A stretch of DNA of 64,000 nucleotides, from positions 62,001-126,000 of the forward strand of contig NZ_CAMQAZ010000003.1 of assembly GCF_946998835.1 (NCBI RefSeq), given 5' to 3'. The notes beneath the pieces are model-generated. The model did not search any database. It was not told the DNA's origin and saw only the letters and a list, made by a program, of their open reading frames with translations. Position numbers and translations under genes: made by a program. The stretch comes from an uncultured Corynebacterium sp. (GTDB lineage: Bacteria; Actinomycetota; Actinomycetes; Mycobacteriales; Mycobacteriaceae). Shown piece after piece: positions 33,319-42,744 of this stretch. Position 1 is the first letter of the stretch. Every line of letters starts with the position of its first letter.

Positions 33319-34623
33319 TTAGCCAGAAAAGGAGAATTTGTATGCGCCTTTTGGAAGTGCAGTAATGGCATCAAACCAACGTCCACGCGGTGTCGTTGAG
33401 CCTGCCAATGCCTTACGAATCATGCCCGCCGCCGAGCCGTCAAAGATCGCATCCCACGTCAGGTGGATGATGGCGTAGCCGAGGTTGATGAGTTGGTAGT
33501 CGCGACGTCGGTCATGCCACATGCTGGCTGTGCCCGCGTGGTGTTGGCCGGCGGCAGCGCGCGTTTCTGATTGCACTGTTGATTGCATTCTCGACTGCGC
33601 AGTTGATTGCGCGGGCTCGTACTTCATCCGCCCGTCGCACTCGATGATGATTCCGTGAGCCGGAAGCAGGAAATCCACACGCGCAACGAACACCCCGGCC
33701 TCATCTACTATTCGCGGTTGCTGCACAAATGACAGCTTTAGCTCCACGAGCAACGCCTTTGTCACCGACTCAAATGCACTTTCCGACCACGGCGATGCCA
33801 CCATCAGCACCTCCAGCGCGCGGGGCCCACGCACTCGACCCCGTTGGTCGTGCACGTGGGGTAAGAAATCAGTACTGGAAATGGCCACGTGCCGCGGCGC
33901 TGCGAGCTGCGGAAACTCCTGTTCAATGTCCCAATTTGGTGGCTTAAAGCGCGGCGGCGCCTCCGGCCACGGCGGGGCTTGCTGAGGCTGCATTCCCGTC
34001 GAGCCAAGTGTTCCGACCGAGCCGCGCAGGGCGCCGTCGGCAAGCGCAATAGCTTCGGCAAAGCGTCGAAAGACCTCGGGTTTGCGGCGCGTGGCATCGT
34101 CGACGCGCGGCTGAGCAGCAGCGATATCAACCACGGTTCGCGCCAGAGTAGTGACCCGCGCGCCATCGATGGCGGTCGTGGCACTTGGGGGCAATGCTAA
34201 GTAATTCTGGTGAAATTGCAGGCCATGGTGTGTTTTAAGTGTCGACGACCCACTTTTTACACTGGAACTGAGCGTCAGCGTTTGCGGAATATCGAGCAGT
34301 GGCAGGCCATGTATCAGCGCTGCTGCGATTCCGGTTAATACGCGATCTGGGTGTGCCTGTGAAATGGCAATGCATTGAATCCGTGCCCGGATGAGTTCGG
34401 CCTTAATGGCAAGAATTCCTCGTGGAAAATCGCTGTTAGATGGCCATATTCGTGCATCCGTGTAAGTGCCCCGAAACAACTGAACAAGTTCACCGCGCTC
34501 GACCGCCCGACTGAGAATCCCTCGTGCTGTATTTCGGCTGATATGAGTCTGTTCTCGCAGGTGCACAATTCCGGAGGAATTGAAAATGAGCTCGCTCGTC
34601 TTCCGCATGGCGGACATTCTCAT
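33319..34623 (-). CDS. DUF559-type nuclease-like protein with AbiEi-like N-terminus
   Basis: A 434-aa protein. The N-terminal 60 residues resemble the winged-helix of AbiEi antitoxins (HISRNTARGILSRAVERGELVQLFRGTYTD). The C-terminal part is a DUF559/Vsr-like PD-(D/E)xK fold: ARVDFLLPAHGIIIECDGRMKYE supplies D...ExxD-type acidic residues, and DYQLINLGYAIIHLTWDAIF follows, as in the family. Actinobacteria carry many such proteins, usually as solo genes of unknown role, sometimes in defence islands. No toxin partner lies beside it. It is about 4 kb from the restriction operon. Confidence 0.8.
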   Translation of the reverse strand: MRMSAMRKTSELIFNSSGIVHLREQTHISRNTARGILSRAVERGELVQLFRGTYTDARIWPSNSDFPRGILAIKAELIRARIQCIAISQAHPDRVLTGIAAALIHGLPLLDIPQTLTLSSSVKSGSSTLKTHHGLQFHQNYLALPPSATTAIDGARVTTLARTVVDIAAAQPRVDDATRRKPEVFRRFAEAIALADGALRGSVGTLGSTGMQPQQAPPWPEAPPRFKPPNWDIEQEFPQLAAPRHVAISSTDFLPHVHDQRGRVRGPRALEVLMVASPWSESAFESVTKALLVELKLSFVQQPRIVDEAGVFVARVDFLLPAHGIIIECDGRMKYEPAQSTAQSRMQSTVQSETRAAAGQHHAGTASMWHDRRRDYQLINLGYAIIHLTWDAIFDGSAAGMIRKALAGSTTPRGRWFDAITALPKGAYKFSFSG

Positions 34624-34768
34624 CGATGGTGCGGAAGCCCGCTGGCCAAAGACCGTTGTAAATCAACTTTCTGTGGATAGTTTTCGGACTGTGGATAACA
34701 CATCAATTGAGCCAGACTGCAGATCCAAAAGTAACAGTTAAAGGCGTTTACAAGGGTCAAAATTACCT

Positions 34769-34856
34769 AGACTCGCATGTTTGGTGCCTTTTTTGCCCTA
34801 ATCCAGGGAGCTGACCTGGGAGTTTCTAATTTGAAGCCCACCAAACATGCGAGTCT
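34769..34856. repeat. 88-bp element with 18-bp perfect inverted repeats
   Basis: AGACTCGCATGTTTGGTG at 34769-34786 is repeated exactly as its reverse complement at 34839-34856. The 52-bp interior has a small hairpin (CCAGG/CCTGG at 34803-34819). The design resembles a small non-autonomous mobile element or a large regulatory stem-loop. No other copy was noticed in the window. Confidence 0.85.
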
Positions 34857-34945
34857 GCGTCAAAACACCCCTGTTAAATGGCGATAACCGTTGTTTTCGC
34901 TTTACGACGGATCCAAGTCCACCAACCTTGCCTCGAAAAGCCGAA

Positions 34946-34982
34946 ACCCCGACCCGCAGTTAGTTAAAAACTGCCGGTCGGG
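34946..34982 (-). terminator. fadB terminator
   Basis: CCCCGACC at 34946 onward pairs with GGTCGGGG ending at 34982, with a further GCAGTT/AACTGC stem inside and a short A/T loop. It lies about 70 bp past the fadB stop in the right orientation. Confidence 0.8.
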
Positions 34983-35051
34983 GCTGGTTGGTGTGCTGTA
35001 TGGCCTAAGCCGTATGAACTAGTGAACTAGCTAGCCGGGGTGAAAAGAGCC

Positions 35052-37283
35052 CTACTTCTTCAGGGACTCCGGAGCGTTGAAGCGCTCGCCGTGCTTCGCA
35101 GCCAACTCTTCGGCGCGCTCGACGAAGCCCGCGACACCGCGGCGCTCCGGGTGAGCTGCAGCCGGGTCGACGACAGTGGCGCCGTCGTAGTTCTTAATGA
35201 ACTGGCGAGTGCCACCGGTCCAGGCCGGGTAGCCGATACCGAAGATGGAGCCGATGTTGCCGTCGGCGTCGTGAAGCAGAACGCCCTCGTCGACGCACTT
35301 CTGAGTCTCGATGGCCTCGATGAAGAGCATGCGGTCGACCAGCTCCTGCAGGTCGGTGTCCTCCGGAGCGATCGGGGTGATGTTCAGCTCCTCGCGCAGC
35401 TCGTTGAACAGGCCCGGCCACAGACCGGAGCGCTTGCCGTCGACGTACTCGTAGAAGCCCTTGCCCTCGAGCTTGCCCGGGCGCTCGAACTTGTGCAGCA
35501 TGGCTTCGACCAGGGCCGGCACGCCGCCCTCGTCTAGGGTCTGACCTGCAGCTTCGGCGGCAGCGCGGGTCTCGCCAGCGATCTTCTCCATGAGCTTGAG
35601 GTTCAGCTCGTCGGCAAGCTGGAGCTGCGGTGCCGGGTAACCAGCCTGGCGGCCAGCGGCCTCGATGATGGCCGGGTCATAGCCCTCGGCAACCATGCGC
35701 AGAGCCTCGTTGATGACGGTGCCGATGACGCGGGAAGTGTAGAAACCGCGAGAGTCGGTGACGACAATCGGAATCTTGCGGATTGCAACAGCGAAGTCCA
35801 GCGAAGCGGCGAGGATTGCCGGGTCGGTGTTATCGCCGGAGATGATCTCAATCAGCTGCATCTTGTCCACCGGGGAGAAGAAGTGCAGACCGATGAAGTC
35901 CTTCTCACGCTTGACGTGGGAAGCCAGCTCGGTAATCGGCAGGGTGGAGGTGTTGGAGCCCAGGATGCAGGTCTCCGGAACTGCGGCCTCGATCTCGGCG
36001 TGAACCTTGTGCTTGAGGTCGGTGTTCTCGAAGACGGCCTCGATGACCAGGTCGACGTCGGACAGGTCATCGTAGGACTCGGTCGGCTTGATGCGGTTCA
36101 GCAGTGCTGCGGACTTCTCCTCAGTGGTGCGACCGCGCTTGAGAGCCTTGGCCTCCAGACCCTCGGAGTAGGCCTTGCCGCGCTCGGCGTTCTCCAGGGA
36201 AATGTCCTTCAGGACAACTTCCATGCCAGCCTTTGCACACACGTAGGCAATACCTGCGCCCATCATGCCGGCGCCGACAACGGCAACCTTCTTGAACTCG
36301 CGCTTCGGGTACGGGGTGCCGTCAGCCTGCAGCGGACGGGAGCCGCCGCCCTGAGCGTGGTTGAGGTCGAAGAAGAACGCCTGCATCATGTTCTTCGACT
36401 GGGTACCGGTGACCAGCTCGGTGAAGTAGCGGGACTCGATACGCAGTGCGGTGTCGATGTCGACCTGAGAGCCCTCGATGGCAGCCTGCATAGCAAGGCG
36501 CGGAGCCTTCATCGGGGAGCCCTTGAGCTGCTTGGTCAGGTTCGCCGGGAAGGACGGCAGGTTCATTGCGAACTTAGGAGTCTTCGGGTCGCCACCCGGG
36601 ATGCGGAAGCCCTTCTCGTCCCACGGCTGTGCTGCCTTGGCATCTTCGCTGGTCAGCCATGCGCGAGCAGTGTCGATGAGCTGCTCCGGAGCAACAACCT
36701 CGTCAACGAGGCCAGCTGCGAGAGCCTTGCCCGGGTTCATCTGCGCGCCGGTCAGAATGACCTTCATCAGCGCGTCCTGAATGCCCAGCATGCGAACGAC
36801 GCGGGAGACGCCGCCGCCACCCGGCAGCAGGCCGAGGGTGACCTCCGGCAGGCCAATCTTGGAACCGCGGGCATCGGCAGCAACGCGGTGGTTAGCAGCC
36901 AGTGCGACCTCGAGGCCGCCGCCCAGTGCCGCGCCGTTGATGGCAGCAACAATCGGCACCGGGAGCTTCTCCAGGCGACGCAGGGAGGCCTTCATGTCCT
37001 CGACCATGTTGAACATGTCAGCTGCATCGTCCTCAGTGGCCTTGGACATCTGCTTGATGTCGCCACCTGCGAAGAAGGTCTTCTTCGCAGAGGTGATGAT
37101 GATGCCCTTGATGGAGGTCTCAGAGCCGTCGCCAATTTCGTTTTCCAGGCGCTCCACGGTGGCGCGGATGTCGTCCTGGAAGGTCTTGTTCATGGTGTTG
37201 ACCGGCGCATTCGGGTCATCCATGGTGAGGGTGACGATTCCGGCGTCGTCCTGATCCCACCGGAACATGTTATCTGTGCTCAT
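35052..37283 (-). CDS. fadB: Bifunctional enoyl-CoA hydratase / 3-hydroxyacyl-CoA dehydrogenase
   Basis: Alpha subunit of the fatty-acid beta-oxidation complex: hydrates enoyl-CoA and oxidises 3-hydroxyacyl-CoA with NAD. The 743-aa protein has an N-terminal crotonase domain (about 1-200; ITSAKKTFFAGGDIKQM, NGAALGGGLEVALAANH), and a dehydrogenase domain (about 330-620) with Rossmann motif VAVVGAGMMGAGIAYVCAKA and signature GLHFFSPVDKMQLIEI. A helical C-terminal region follows. It is downstream of fadA, 74 bp away, with an intercistronic hairpin. C. glutamicum lacks a complete beta-oxidation set, so presence here hints at fatty-acid use. Confidence 0.94.
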   Translation of the reverse strand: MSTDNMFRWDQDDAGIVTLTMDDPNAPVNTMNKTFQDDIRATVERLENEIGDGSETSIKGIIITSAKKTFFAGGDIKQMSKATEDDAADMFNMVEDMKASLRRLEKLPVPIVAAINGAALGGGLEVALAANHRVAADARGSKIGLPEVTLGLLPGGGGVSRVVRMLGIQDALMKVILTGAQMNPGKALAAGLVDEVVAPEQLIDTARAWLTSEDAKAAQPWDEKGFRIPGGDPKTPKFAMNLPSFPANLTKQLKGSPMKAPRLAMQAAIEGSQVDIDTALRIESRYFTELVTGTQSKNMMQAFFFDLNHAQGGGSRPLQADGTPYPKREFKKVAVVGAGMMGAGIAYVCAKAGMEVVLKDISLENAERGKAYSEGLEAKALKRGRTTEEKSAALLNRIKPTESYDDLSDVDLVIEAVFENTDLKHKVHAEIEAAVPETCILGSNTSTLPITELASHVKREKDFIGLHFFSPVDKMQLIEIISGDNTDPAILAASLDFAVAIRKIPIVVTDSRGFYTSRVIGTVINEALRMVAEGYDPAIIEAAGRQAGYPAPQLQLADELNLKLMEKIAGETRAAAEAAGQTLDEGGVPALVEAMLHKFERPGKLEGKGFYEYVDGKRSGLWPGLFNELREELNITPIAPEDTDLQELVDRMLFIEAIETQKCVDEGVLLHDADGNIGSIFGIGYPAWTGGTRQFIKNYDGATVVDPAAAHPERRGVAGFVERAEELAAKHGERFNAPESLKK

Positions 37284-37304
37284 AAATCAGTCAGTCCTTT
37301 GTGG

Positions 37305-37327
37305 TTATCGCGGTGTGACCGCGGTAA
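37305..37327 (-). other. Intercistronic stem-loop between fadA and fadB
   Basis: CGCGGT-GTG-ACCGCG (37309-37323) with outer TTA/TAA pairs forms a compact GC-rich hairpin between the two cistrons. It could stabilise or tune the relative expression of fadA and fadB. No T tract follows on either strand. Confidence 0.5.
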
Positions 37328-37357
37328 TTGTCGCTGTGAGTTTCGTTCCGGTTTGCT

Positions 37358-38593
37358 TTAGACGCGCTCGATGATGGTTGCAACACCCATGCCGCCAGCC
37401 ACGCAGAGCGAGATGAGGGCGTAGCGGCCACCGGTGCGGTGCAGCTCGTCGATTGCGGCGCCGGTGATCATGGCACCGGTTGCACCCAGCGGGTGACCCA
37501 TGGCCATTGCGCCACCGTTGATGTTGAGCTTGTCGTAGTCGATGCCCAGGTTCTGCTGAGCGTGCTTGACGACGGCGGCAAACGCCTCGTTGATTTCCCA
37601 CACGTCGATATCGTCGACGGTCAGGTTTGCCTTGGCCAGTGCCTCGCGGACAGCCGGCTCGATGCCGGTCAGCATGATGGTCGGCTCGACACCATTGACT
37701 GCGGTGGCGACAACGCGTGCGCGTGGGGTGAGCCCCATGTCAGCGCCGGCCTTCTCAGAACCAACCAGGGTCAGTGCAGCGCCGTCGACGATGCCGGAGG
37801 AGTTACCTGCGTGGTGGACGTGGTTGATGCGCTCGAGCTGCGGGTACTTCTTCAGTGCAACTGCGTCGAAGCCGCCCTGCTCGCCCATCATGGTGAAGGC
37901 TGCGCGCAGGCCGGAGAGGGACTCTGCGGAGACGCCTTCGCGAATGGTTTCATCGCGGTCGAGGATGGTCAGACCGTTAGCGTCCTTGACTGGGACGACC
38001 GAGCGGTCGAAGCGACCCTCAGACCATGCCTTTGCAGCACGAGCGTGGGAGAGTGCTGCCATCTCGTCGAGGGACTCGCGGTCAAAGCCGTCGAGCGATG
38101 CAATCAGGTCAGCGGAGATGCCCTGCGGGACGAAGTCGGTCGCGAAAGAGACCTGTGCGTCCATTGCCATTGCGCCACCGTCGGACATCATTGGCACGCG
38201 GGACATGGACTCCACACCACCAGCGAGAACGAGCTCGTCCATGCCGGAGCGGACCTTCTGAGCAGCCAGGTTGATGGCGGAGAGGCCGGAAGCGCAGAAG
38301 CGGTTGATCTGGACACCGCCGGTGCGGTACGGCAGACCTGCGGTGAGTGCTGCGGTGCGGGCAATGTCCGCGCCCTGGTCGCCGACCGGGCTGACGCAGC
38401 CCACGATGAGGTCGCTGATGCGCTCTTCGTCCAGGTCAGGGAAACGATTGCGGATTTCGTCGATGAGGCCGACGAGAAGTGATACCGGGCGTACCTCGTG
38501 GAGGGAGCCGTCCTTCTTGCCCTTGCCGCGCGGGGTGCGAATTGCCTCGTAGATGAAGGCTTCGCCGCCCGGCTGAATGGTGGCGGAAGTCAT
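37358..38593 (-). CDS. fadA: Acetyl-CoA C-acyltransferase (3-ketoacyl-CoA thiolase)
   Basis: Beta subunit of beta-oxidation; cleaves 3-ketoacyl-CoA with CoA. The 411-aa thiolase has the nucleophile Cys in QINRFCASGLSAINLAAQKV, the His-containing NINGGAMAMGHPLGATGAM and the last-step Cys in LCVAGGMGVATIIERV. Length is normal. It is the first gene of the fadA-fadB operon; ATG follows GAGGTAAAAACAC. A palindrome overlaps the predicted -10 region, listed next. Confidence 0.94.
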   Translation of the reverse strand: MTSATIQPGGEAFIYEAIRTPRGKGKKDGSLHEVRPVSLLVGLIDEIRNRFPDLDEERISDLIVGCVSPVGDQGADIARTAALTAGLPYRTGGVQINRFCASGLSAINLAAQKVRSGMDELVLAGGVESMSRVPMMSDGGAMAMDAQVSFATDFVPQGISADLIASLDGFDRESLDEMAALSHARAAKAWSEGRFDRSVVPVKDANGLTILDRDETIREGVSAESLSGLRAAFTMMGEQGGFDAVALKKYPQLERINHVHHAGNSSGIVDGAALTLVGSEKAGADMGLTPRARVVATAVNGVEPTIMLTGIEPAVREALAKANLTVDDIDVWEINEAFAAVVKHAQQNLGIDYDKLNINGGAMAMGHPLGATGAMITGAAIDELHRTGGRYALISLCVAGGMGVATIIERV

Positions 38594-38621
38594 GTGTTTT
38601 TACCTCACAGATTCGTCGTAA

Positions 38622-38642
38622 AGTGTCGTGCGTCACTCTATA
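38622..38642 (-). promoter_or_regulatory. fadAB promoter with candidate operator palindrome
   Basis: On the minus strand a TATAGA -10 box (38637-38642) abuts an imperfect 16-bp palindrome, AGTGNCGNNCGNCACT (38622-38637, 12 of 16 positions symmetric). Placement directly after the -10 suits a TetR-family repressor of fatty-acid degradation. The regulator is not in the window. Confidence 0.4.
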
Positions 38643-38855
38643 ACGAAAGGCGGATTGGCGGGGGTGATTTGAGGGGTGTTGTAGGGAAAAGAGGCCAACC
38701 ACACCATTTCACCTGTGGTTATGGGAGAAACCGGGGGTAATTACATAAGTAGTTTTGGGGTGGTGCCGCGGAAACTTTTGCGCAGAGTCGCGGAGGCAGA
38801 CCGGCAAAAGTCGAATTTCCGCAAACGCCCGCCCGCAAACGTCCGCCCGCAACCA

Positions 38856-41800
38856 TCAAGCCGCCTCTCCATCATCCTCCGCGAACCCCAAGTTCCGATA
38901 GCGTTCGACAAAGGCCTGGATGCGCTGCAGCACCCGCGTCTTGACCTTCTCACGCTCATTACCTGGAGTAAACCGCGACATTGGCGGAAGAACTCGAACA
39001 ATTCCGGTGCCAAGCGTGCTGACAATGCCGGTGGTCAGCGCCTCTTCAATGAAAGATTGCGCCGTCGGCATCCGCAGCTTCTCTTCGGTAATGATCGCAT
39101 TGAGTTCTTCCGTGCGTTTGGTCCTGATGAATTCTTCCCACTGCTCGTCAACGGGCTGGGTCAGGCTCACGGTGTTGACGAATTCTTCGATCAGGTCGCG
39201 CTTGTTCCGCAGCGATGGGCTGGAGTTTGCAGCACGAGAAATCTGGGCACGAATTTCTTCTCTCTCGTCACTGCCGTGGGTTTCGCGGTATTGCTCGACG
39301 AGCATGAGAATGTAGTCGACATTGATTTCTACCTGCTTAATCAGCTCCATCTCGAAGACCACATCTTCGTTGATGGACTCCCGTTCCCCGTCGCTTTCAG
39401 TACGGAATTCCGCGAACAGGTCGAGGTAGATACTGCGGTAGTCCTGCTCCTGGCGAGGCGTCAGCAGCGCGTCATCAGCGAATTGGTCGAAGGAAGTCAG
39501 GATGTTTTGGACGCGCAGTATCGCGCCGAAGAGCTTGATGAACTCCTTCTTCGCCTTCTCACCAACAATGACCTTATCCAGCGGGTATTCCTGGAGCAGC
39601 TGATTCACCAGCTCGGCGTATTCCGCAAAGTACTCAGCGTAGGGCTTGAGCAGCACTACGCTTTGCGCATCGGTGTCGCCGAAGAGTCGCAGCGCCTCAT
39701 TTGTGGCATCTTCGAGGTCCCGGAAGCAGACAATGTTGCCGTACGTCTTGACTGAGTTGAGGATTCGGTTGGTACGCGAGAACGCCTGAATCAATCCGTG
39801 GTACTTCAGGTTCTTGTCCACGAACAGGGTGTTCAAGGTAGTGGCATCGAATCCGGTGAGGAACATGTTGACCACGATGGTCATATCGACTTCCCTGTTC
39901 TTCATTCGCAGGGAGAGGTCTTTGTAGTAGTTCTGGAATTTCTCGGCTGAGGTGTCGTAGTTGGTCTTGAAATACCCGTTGTAGTCGGCAATCGCCGCTT
40001 CCAGGTAATCGCGCGCAACCTTGGGTAGCTGCTCGGGCTCCATGCCTTCTTCAAGGAGCAAGCCTGTCTCGTCGGCCACGGCAGTAGCTGCCGCAGCGTT
40101 TTTCTTTTCGCTTGACGACGGAATCGTCGGTGACTCATCCTTTTCGGCCTCATTTGGCGCGAATGAGTAAATCATGGCGATCTTCAGGCGCTCTGCTTCA
40201 GGCAGTGACGCTTGCGCTTCTTTGAAGAGGTTGTAGTAGGTGTAAGCAGCCTCAACAGAAGCAGTGGCGAAGATAGCGTTGAAGCCACGAACTCGTTGAT
40301 TTTTCTTTATTTCCTTGATTCGACCGCGGTGTCGGGCCTTTGCTGAGGCGGATACGTTCTCGACAACGCGGTGTTCGTAGAAGGTTTCCCGCTTCGTTTT
40401 CTGCGCGAAGTGTTCGAGCGTGTAGTCGACGACGTTTTTCAGGCGAGGCTCCGCCAGGAGTGCGCCTTCAGTATCGATGCCTGTGACTTCCTTGTCTTTA
40501 ACGTTTCCAACCGAGATGGTGTTGACGTAGTCGATCCGGAAGGGCAGGACATTTTTATCGGTGATGGCATTGACAATGGTGTAGGCGTGGAGTCGTTTGC
40601 CGAAAGCCTGCTCGGTGGTTTTGAGGTTGGCCTTGGTGCCACTGGTGGAGTTGTCGGCGAAGATGGGCGTTCCGGTGAAACCGAAGAGGTTGTACTTCTT
40701 GAATGCCTTAGTAATGGCAGTGTGCATGTCGCCAAATTGGGAGCGGTGGCATTCGTCGAAGATGATGACCACGTGCTTGCTGTAGACATCGTGGTGTTTG
40801 TTGCCTGCGATGAAGTTCGACAGCTTCTGAATTGTGGTGATGATGATGGCTGCATCGTCGTCTTCCAGCTGCTTCTTCAGCACGGCGGTCGAGGTGTTGG
40901 AGTTGGCAGCACCCTTTTGGAAGCGGTCATACTCACGCATGGTTTGGTAGTCGAGGTCCTTGCGGTCGACGACAAAGAGGACCTTATCTACATGCGAGAG
41001 TTTGCTAGCCAGCTGTGCGGCTTTGAATGAGGTGAGGGTTTTCCCCGAACCGGTCGTGTGCCAGATGTAGCCGCCGGCCTCCGTGGTGCCAAGGCGTTCA
41101 CGATAGTTATTGGAAATCTCAATTCGTTGCAGAATTTTCTCAGCAGCGACGATTTGGTACGGGCGCATCACCAGTAGTTCTTCCGCAGCGGTGAAGACGC
41201 AGTACTTGGTCAGAATATTGAGAAGCGAGTGCTTGGACAGGAATGTCTTAGTGAAGCCAACAAGATCCCGGATGGGTTGGTTGTTTGCGTCAGCCCACCA
41301 CGATGTGAATTCAAAGCTCTTAGCACCGCGCGCCGGGCGGCCTTTTCCTCCCGTTTCTTTGATGTGCAGTTCACGGGTGGTGTTGGAGTAGTACTTGGTC
41401 AGAGTGCCGTTACTGATGACAAACAGCTGCACATAATCGAACAAACCGTCACCAGACCAGAAAGAGTCGCGCTGGTAGCGCCTGATCTGGTTAAAGGCTT
41501 CACGCAGCTCTACGCCACGGCGCTTGAGTTCGATATGCACCATGGGAAGGCCATTGACCAGGATGGTGACGTCGTAACGATTAGAGTGTTTCGCACCGCC
41601 TTCGTCCTTTTCCACCTCGTACTGGTTAATGACCTGCAGTCGGTTGTTATGGATATTTGCTTTATCCAGCAGTCGGATGTTTTTGCTCGTGCCGTCGTCA
41701 CGCGTAAGAACCTGAATGTGGTCTTCGTGGATGCGACGGGTCTTTTCCTTGATTCCGTCGTTGGCGCTGGTGATGCAGGTGCGATAGAACCGTTCCCATT

Positions 41801-42065
41801 CCGCGTCGCTGAAGGTGACGTGGTTGAGGGTTTCTAGTTGGCGGCGAAGGTTGGCAACGAGGTCTGCTTCGCTGTGGATAGGCAGGTAGTCGTAGGCCTG
41901 CGACTGGAGGATGTCGATGAGTTCCTGCTCCAGTTGCGCCTCGGTTTGGTAGTCCTCCGAGGTGCGCTCCTCGGCCTGGTACTCCGCGACGACGGTGCTC
42001 TGCTCACCGACAGCGATCGGGTCGTACTTGGTTACTCGTCGCTTGCCGACGCCGTCCTGGTTCAT
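38856..42065 (-). CDS. hsdR: Type I restriction enzyme R subunit
   Basis: Motor and nuclease subunit that translocates and cuts unmethylated DNA. The 1069-aa protein has an N-terminal PD-(D/E)xK nuclease (YDVTILVNGLPMVHIELKRR), then the helicase motor with Walker A WHTTGSGKTLTSFKAAQLAS, DEAD-like IIFDECHRSQFGD, motif III FTGTPIFA, and a C-terminal domain with VNMFLTGFDATTLNTLFVDK. Length is normal for the family. It is the last gene of a six-gene minus-strand hsd operon, separated from hsdS and hsdM by two non-RM genes, and preceded by RloB. Confidence 0.95.
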   Translation of the reverse strand: MNQDGVGKRRVTKYDPIAVGEQSTVVAEYQAEERTSEDYQTEAQLEQELIDILQSQAYDYLPIHSEADLVANLRRQLETLNHVTFSDAEWERFYRTCITSANDGIKEKTRRIHEDHIQVLTRDDGTSKNIRLLDKANIHNNRLQVINQYEVEKDEGGAKHSNRYDVTILVNGLPMVHIELKRRGVELREAFNQIRRYQRDSFWSGDGLFDYVQLFVISNGTLTKYYSNTTRELHIKETGGKGRPARGAKSFEFTSWWADANNQPIRDLVGFTKTFLSKHSLLNILTKYCVFTAAEELLVMRPYQIVAAEKILQRIEISNNYRERLGTTEAGGYIWHTTGSGKTLTSFKAAQLASKLSHVDKVLFVVDRKDLDYQTMREYDRFQKGAANSNTSTAVLKKQLEDDDAAIIITTIQKLSNFIAGNKHHDVYSKHVVIIFDECHRSQFGDMHTAITKAFKKYNLFGFTGTPIFADNSTSGTKANLKTTEQAFGKRLHAYTIVNAITDKNVLPFRIDYVNTISVGNVKDKEVTGIDTEGALLAEPRLKNVVDYTLEHFAQKTKRETFYEHRVVENVSASAKARHRGRIKEIKKNQRVRGFNAIFATASVEAAYTYYNLFKEAQASLPEAERLKIAMIYSFAPNEAEKDESPTIPSSSEKKNAAAATAVADETGLLLEEGMEPEQLPKVARDYLEAAIADYNGYFKTNYDTSAEKFQNYYKDLSLRMKNREVDMTIVVNMFLTGFDATTLNTLFVDKNLKYHGLIQAFSRTNRILNSVKTYGNIVCFRDLEDATNEALRLFGDTDAQSVVLLKPYAEYFAEYAELVNQLLQEYPLDKVIVGEKAKKEFIKLFGAILRVQNILTSFDQFADDALLTPRQEQDYRSIYLDLFAEFRTESDGERESINEDVVFEMELIKQVEINVDYILMLVEQYRETHGSDEREEIRAQISRAANSSPSLRNKRDLIEEFVNTVSLTQPVDEQWEEFIRTKRTEELNAIITEEKLRMPTAQSFIEEALTTGIVSTLGTGIVRVLPPMSRFTPGNEREKVKTRVLQRIQAFVERYRNLGFAEDDGEAA

Positions 42066-42136
42066 GCAAAGAGTCCTTCTTAATTTATGTGTGAGAGGTT
42101 CTTTAGCTGTCGAAAAATAATAATACTTCTGCGTGC

Positions 42137-42736
42137 TTACTTTAAGTTCAGAAGTAAATCAACGAGACTAGGAATTGCCGTACCGGTGGAGGTTCCAAGG
42201 CTGTCAAAGGAAATCTTCTTAACGTTGTTGGTGGCGTCAGTATGCATCTCTATGGGAAAAGAATCGGAGAGATGTTTTCCTGATTTGGTGTCGATTGCCT
42301 TGTGCTGTTTGAGTTTTTGGGAGAGCGTGGCGCGGGAGAGCTTTTTGTTACGAATGTCTTCATAGTGGGCTAGCAGCCAGACTTCGAAACATTCGTTTGA
42401 AACCACGAAGTTGCATGTGGTTGTTTTAGTGGATAACTCACGAGCTTGCTTAAACCCTCTTTGAAACTGTACGTTGCTTGAATCGTCCACATCGACCACG
42501 AAGAACACGAAATCATAAGGGGCGCCTGAACCTTGAGTGAAGTGGTTTTTGCTTTTTTGAACGATGCGGTCGGGGGAGTGTGGTTCAGTGAGGATTTGTA
42601 CTCCGGGCAAGCGGTACAGCTTTCTTAGCCGTTGGAAATACTCTTTCTCTGTAACGGTTCCTTGCAGCACCAGAAGTAGCGACTTCTTCTCTTTTCGCGA
42701 CCCGGGCTTGCCGCGACGGCGATTGCGTGTACTCAT
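42137..42736 (-). CDS. RloB-like protein (possible TOPRIM, nested in hsd operon)
   Basis: A 199-aa RloB-family protein (named for restriction-linked ORFs). It has a basic N-terminus (SRKEKKS), then a strand LLLVLQGTVTEKEYF, then FVFFVVDVDDSS and SNECFEVWLLAHYED, the three blocks of the family. In most relatives the first block reads (V/C)EG..TE; here residue 25 is Gln. The family partners an AAA ATPase in AbiL-like abortive-infection systems. Here the partner lies directly upstream, 8 bp away. No function is proven. Confidence 0.85.
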   Translation of the reverse strand: MSTRNRRRGKPGSRKEKKSLLLVLQGTVTEKEYFQRLRKLYRLPGVQILTEPHSPDRIVQKSKNHFTQGSGAPYDFVFFVVDVDDSSNVQFQRGFKQARELSTKTTTCNFVVSNECFEVWLLAHYEDIRNKKLSRATLSQKLKQHKAIDTKSGKHLSDSFPIEMHTDATNNVKKISFDSLGTSTGTAIPSLVDLLLNLK

Positions 42737-42744
42737 TATTGCCT

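Larger units (their letters stand above)
34624..35051. other. 428-bp intergenic region
   Basis: No gene. It contains an 88-bp inverted-repeat element at 34769-34856 and the fadB terminator at 34946-34982, both listed. The first 100 bases, AT-rich, are likely the promoter of the DUF559 gene. The segment 34870-34940 shows nothing notable. Confidence 0.7.

Noticed and set aside
35883..37361. Long plus-strand frame of nearly 500 codons opposite fadB
   Set aside because: fadB is clearly real on the other strand with full motifs; the frame is a high-GC shadow.
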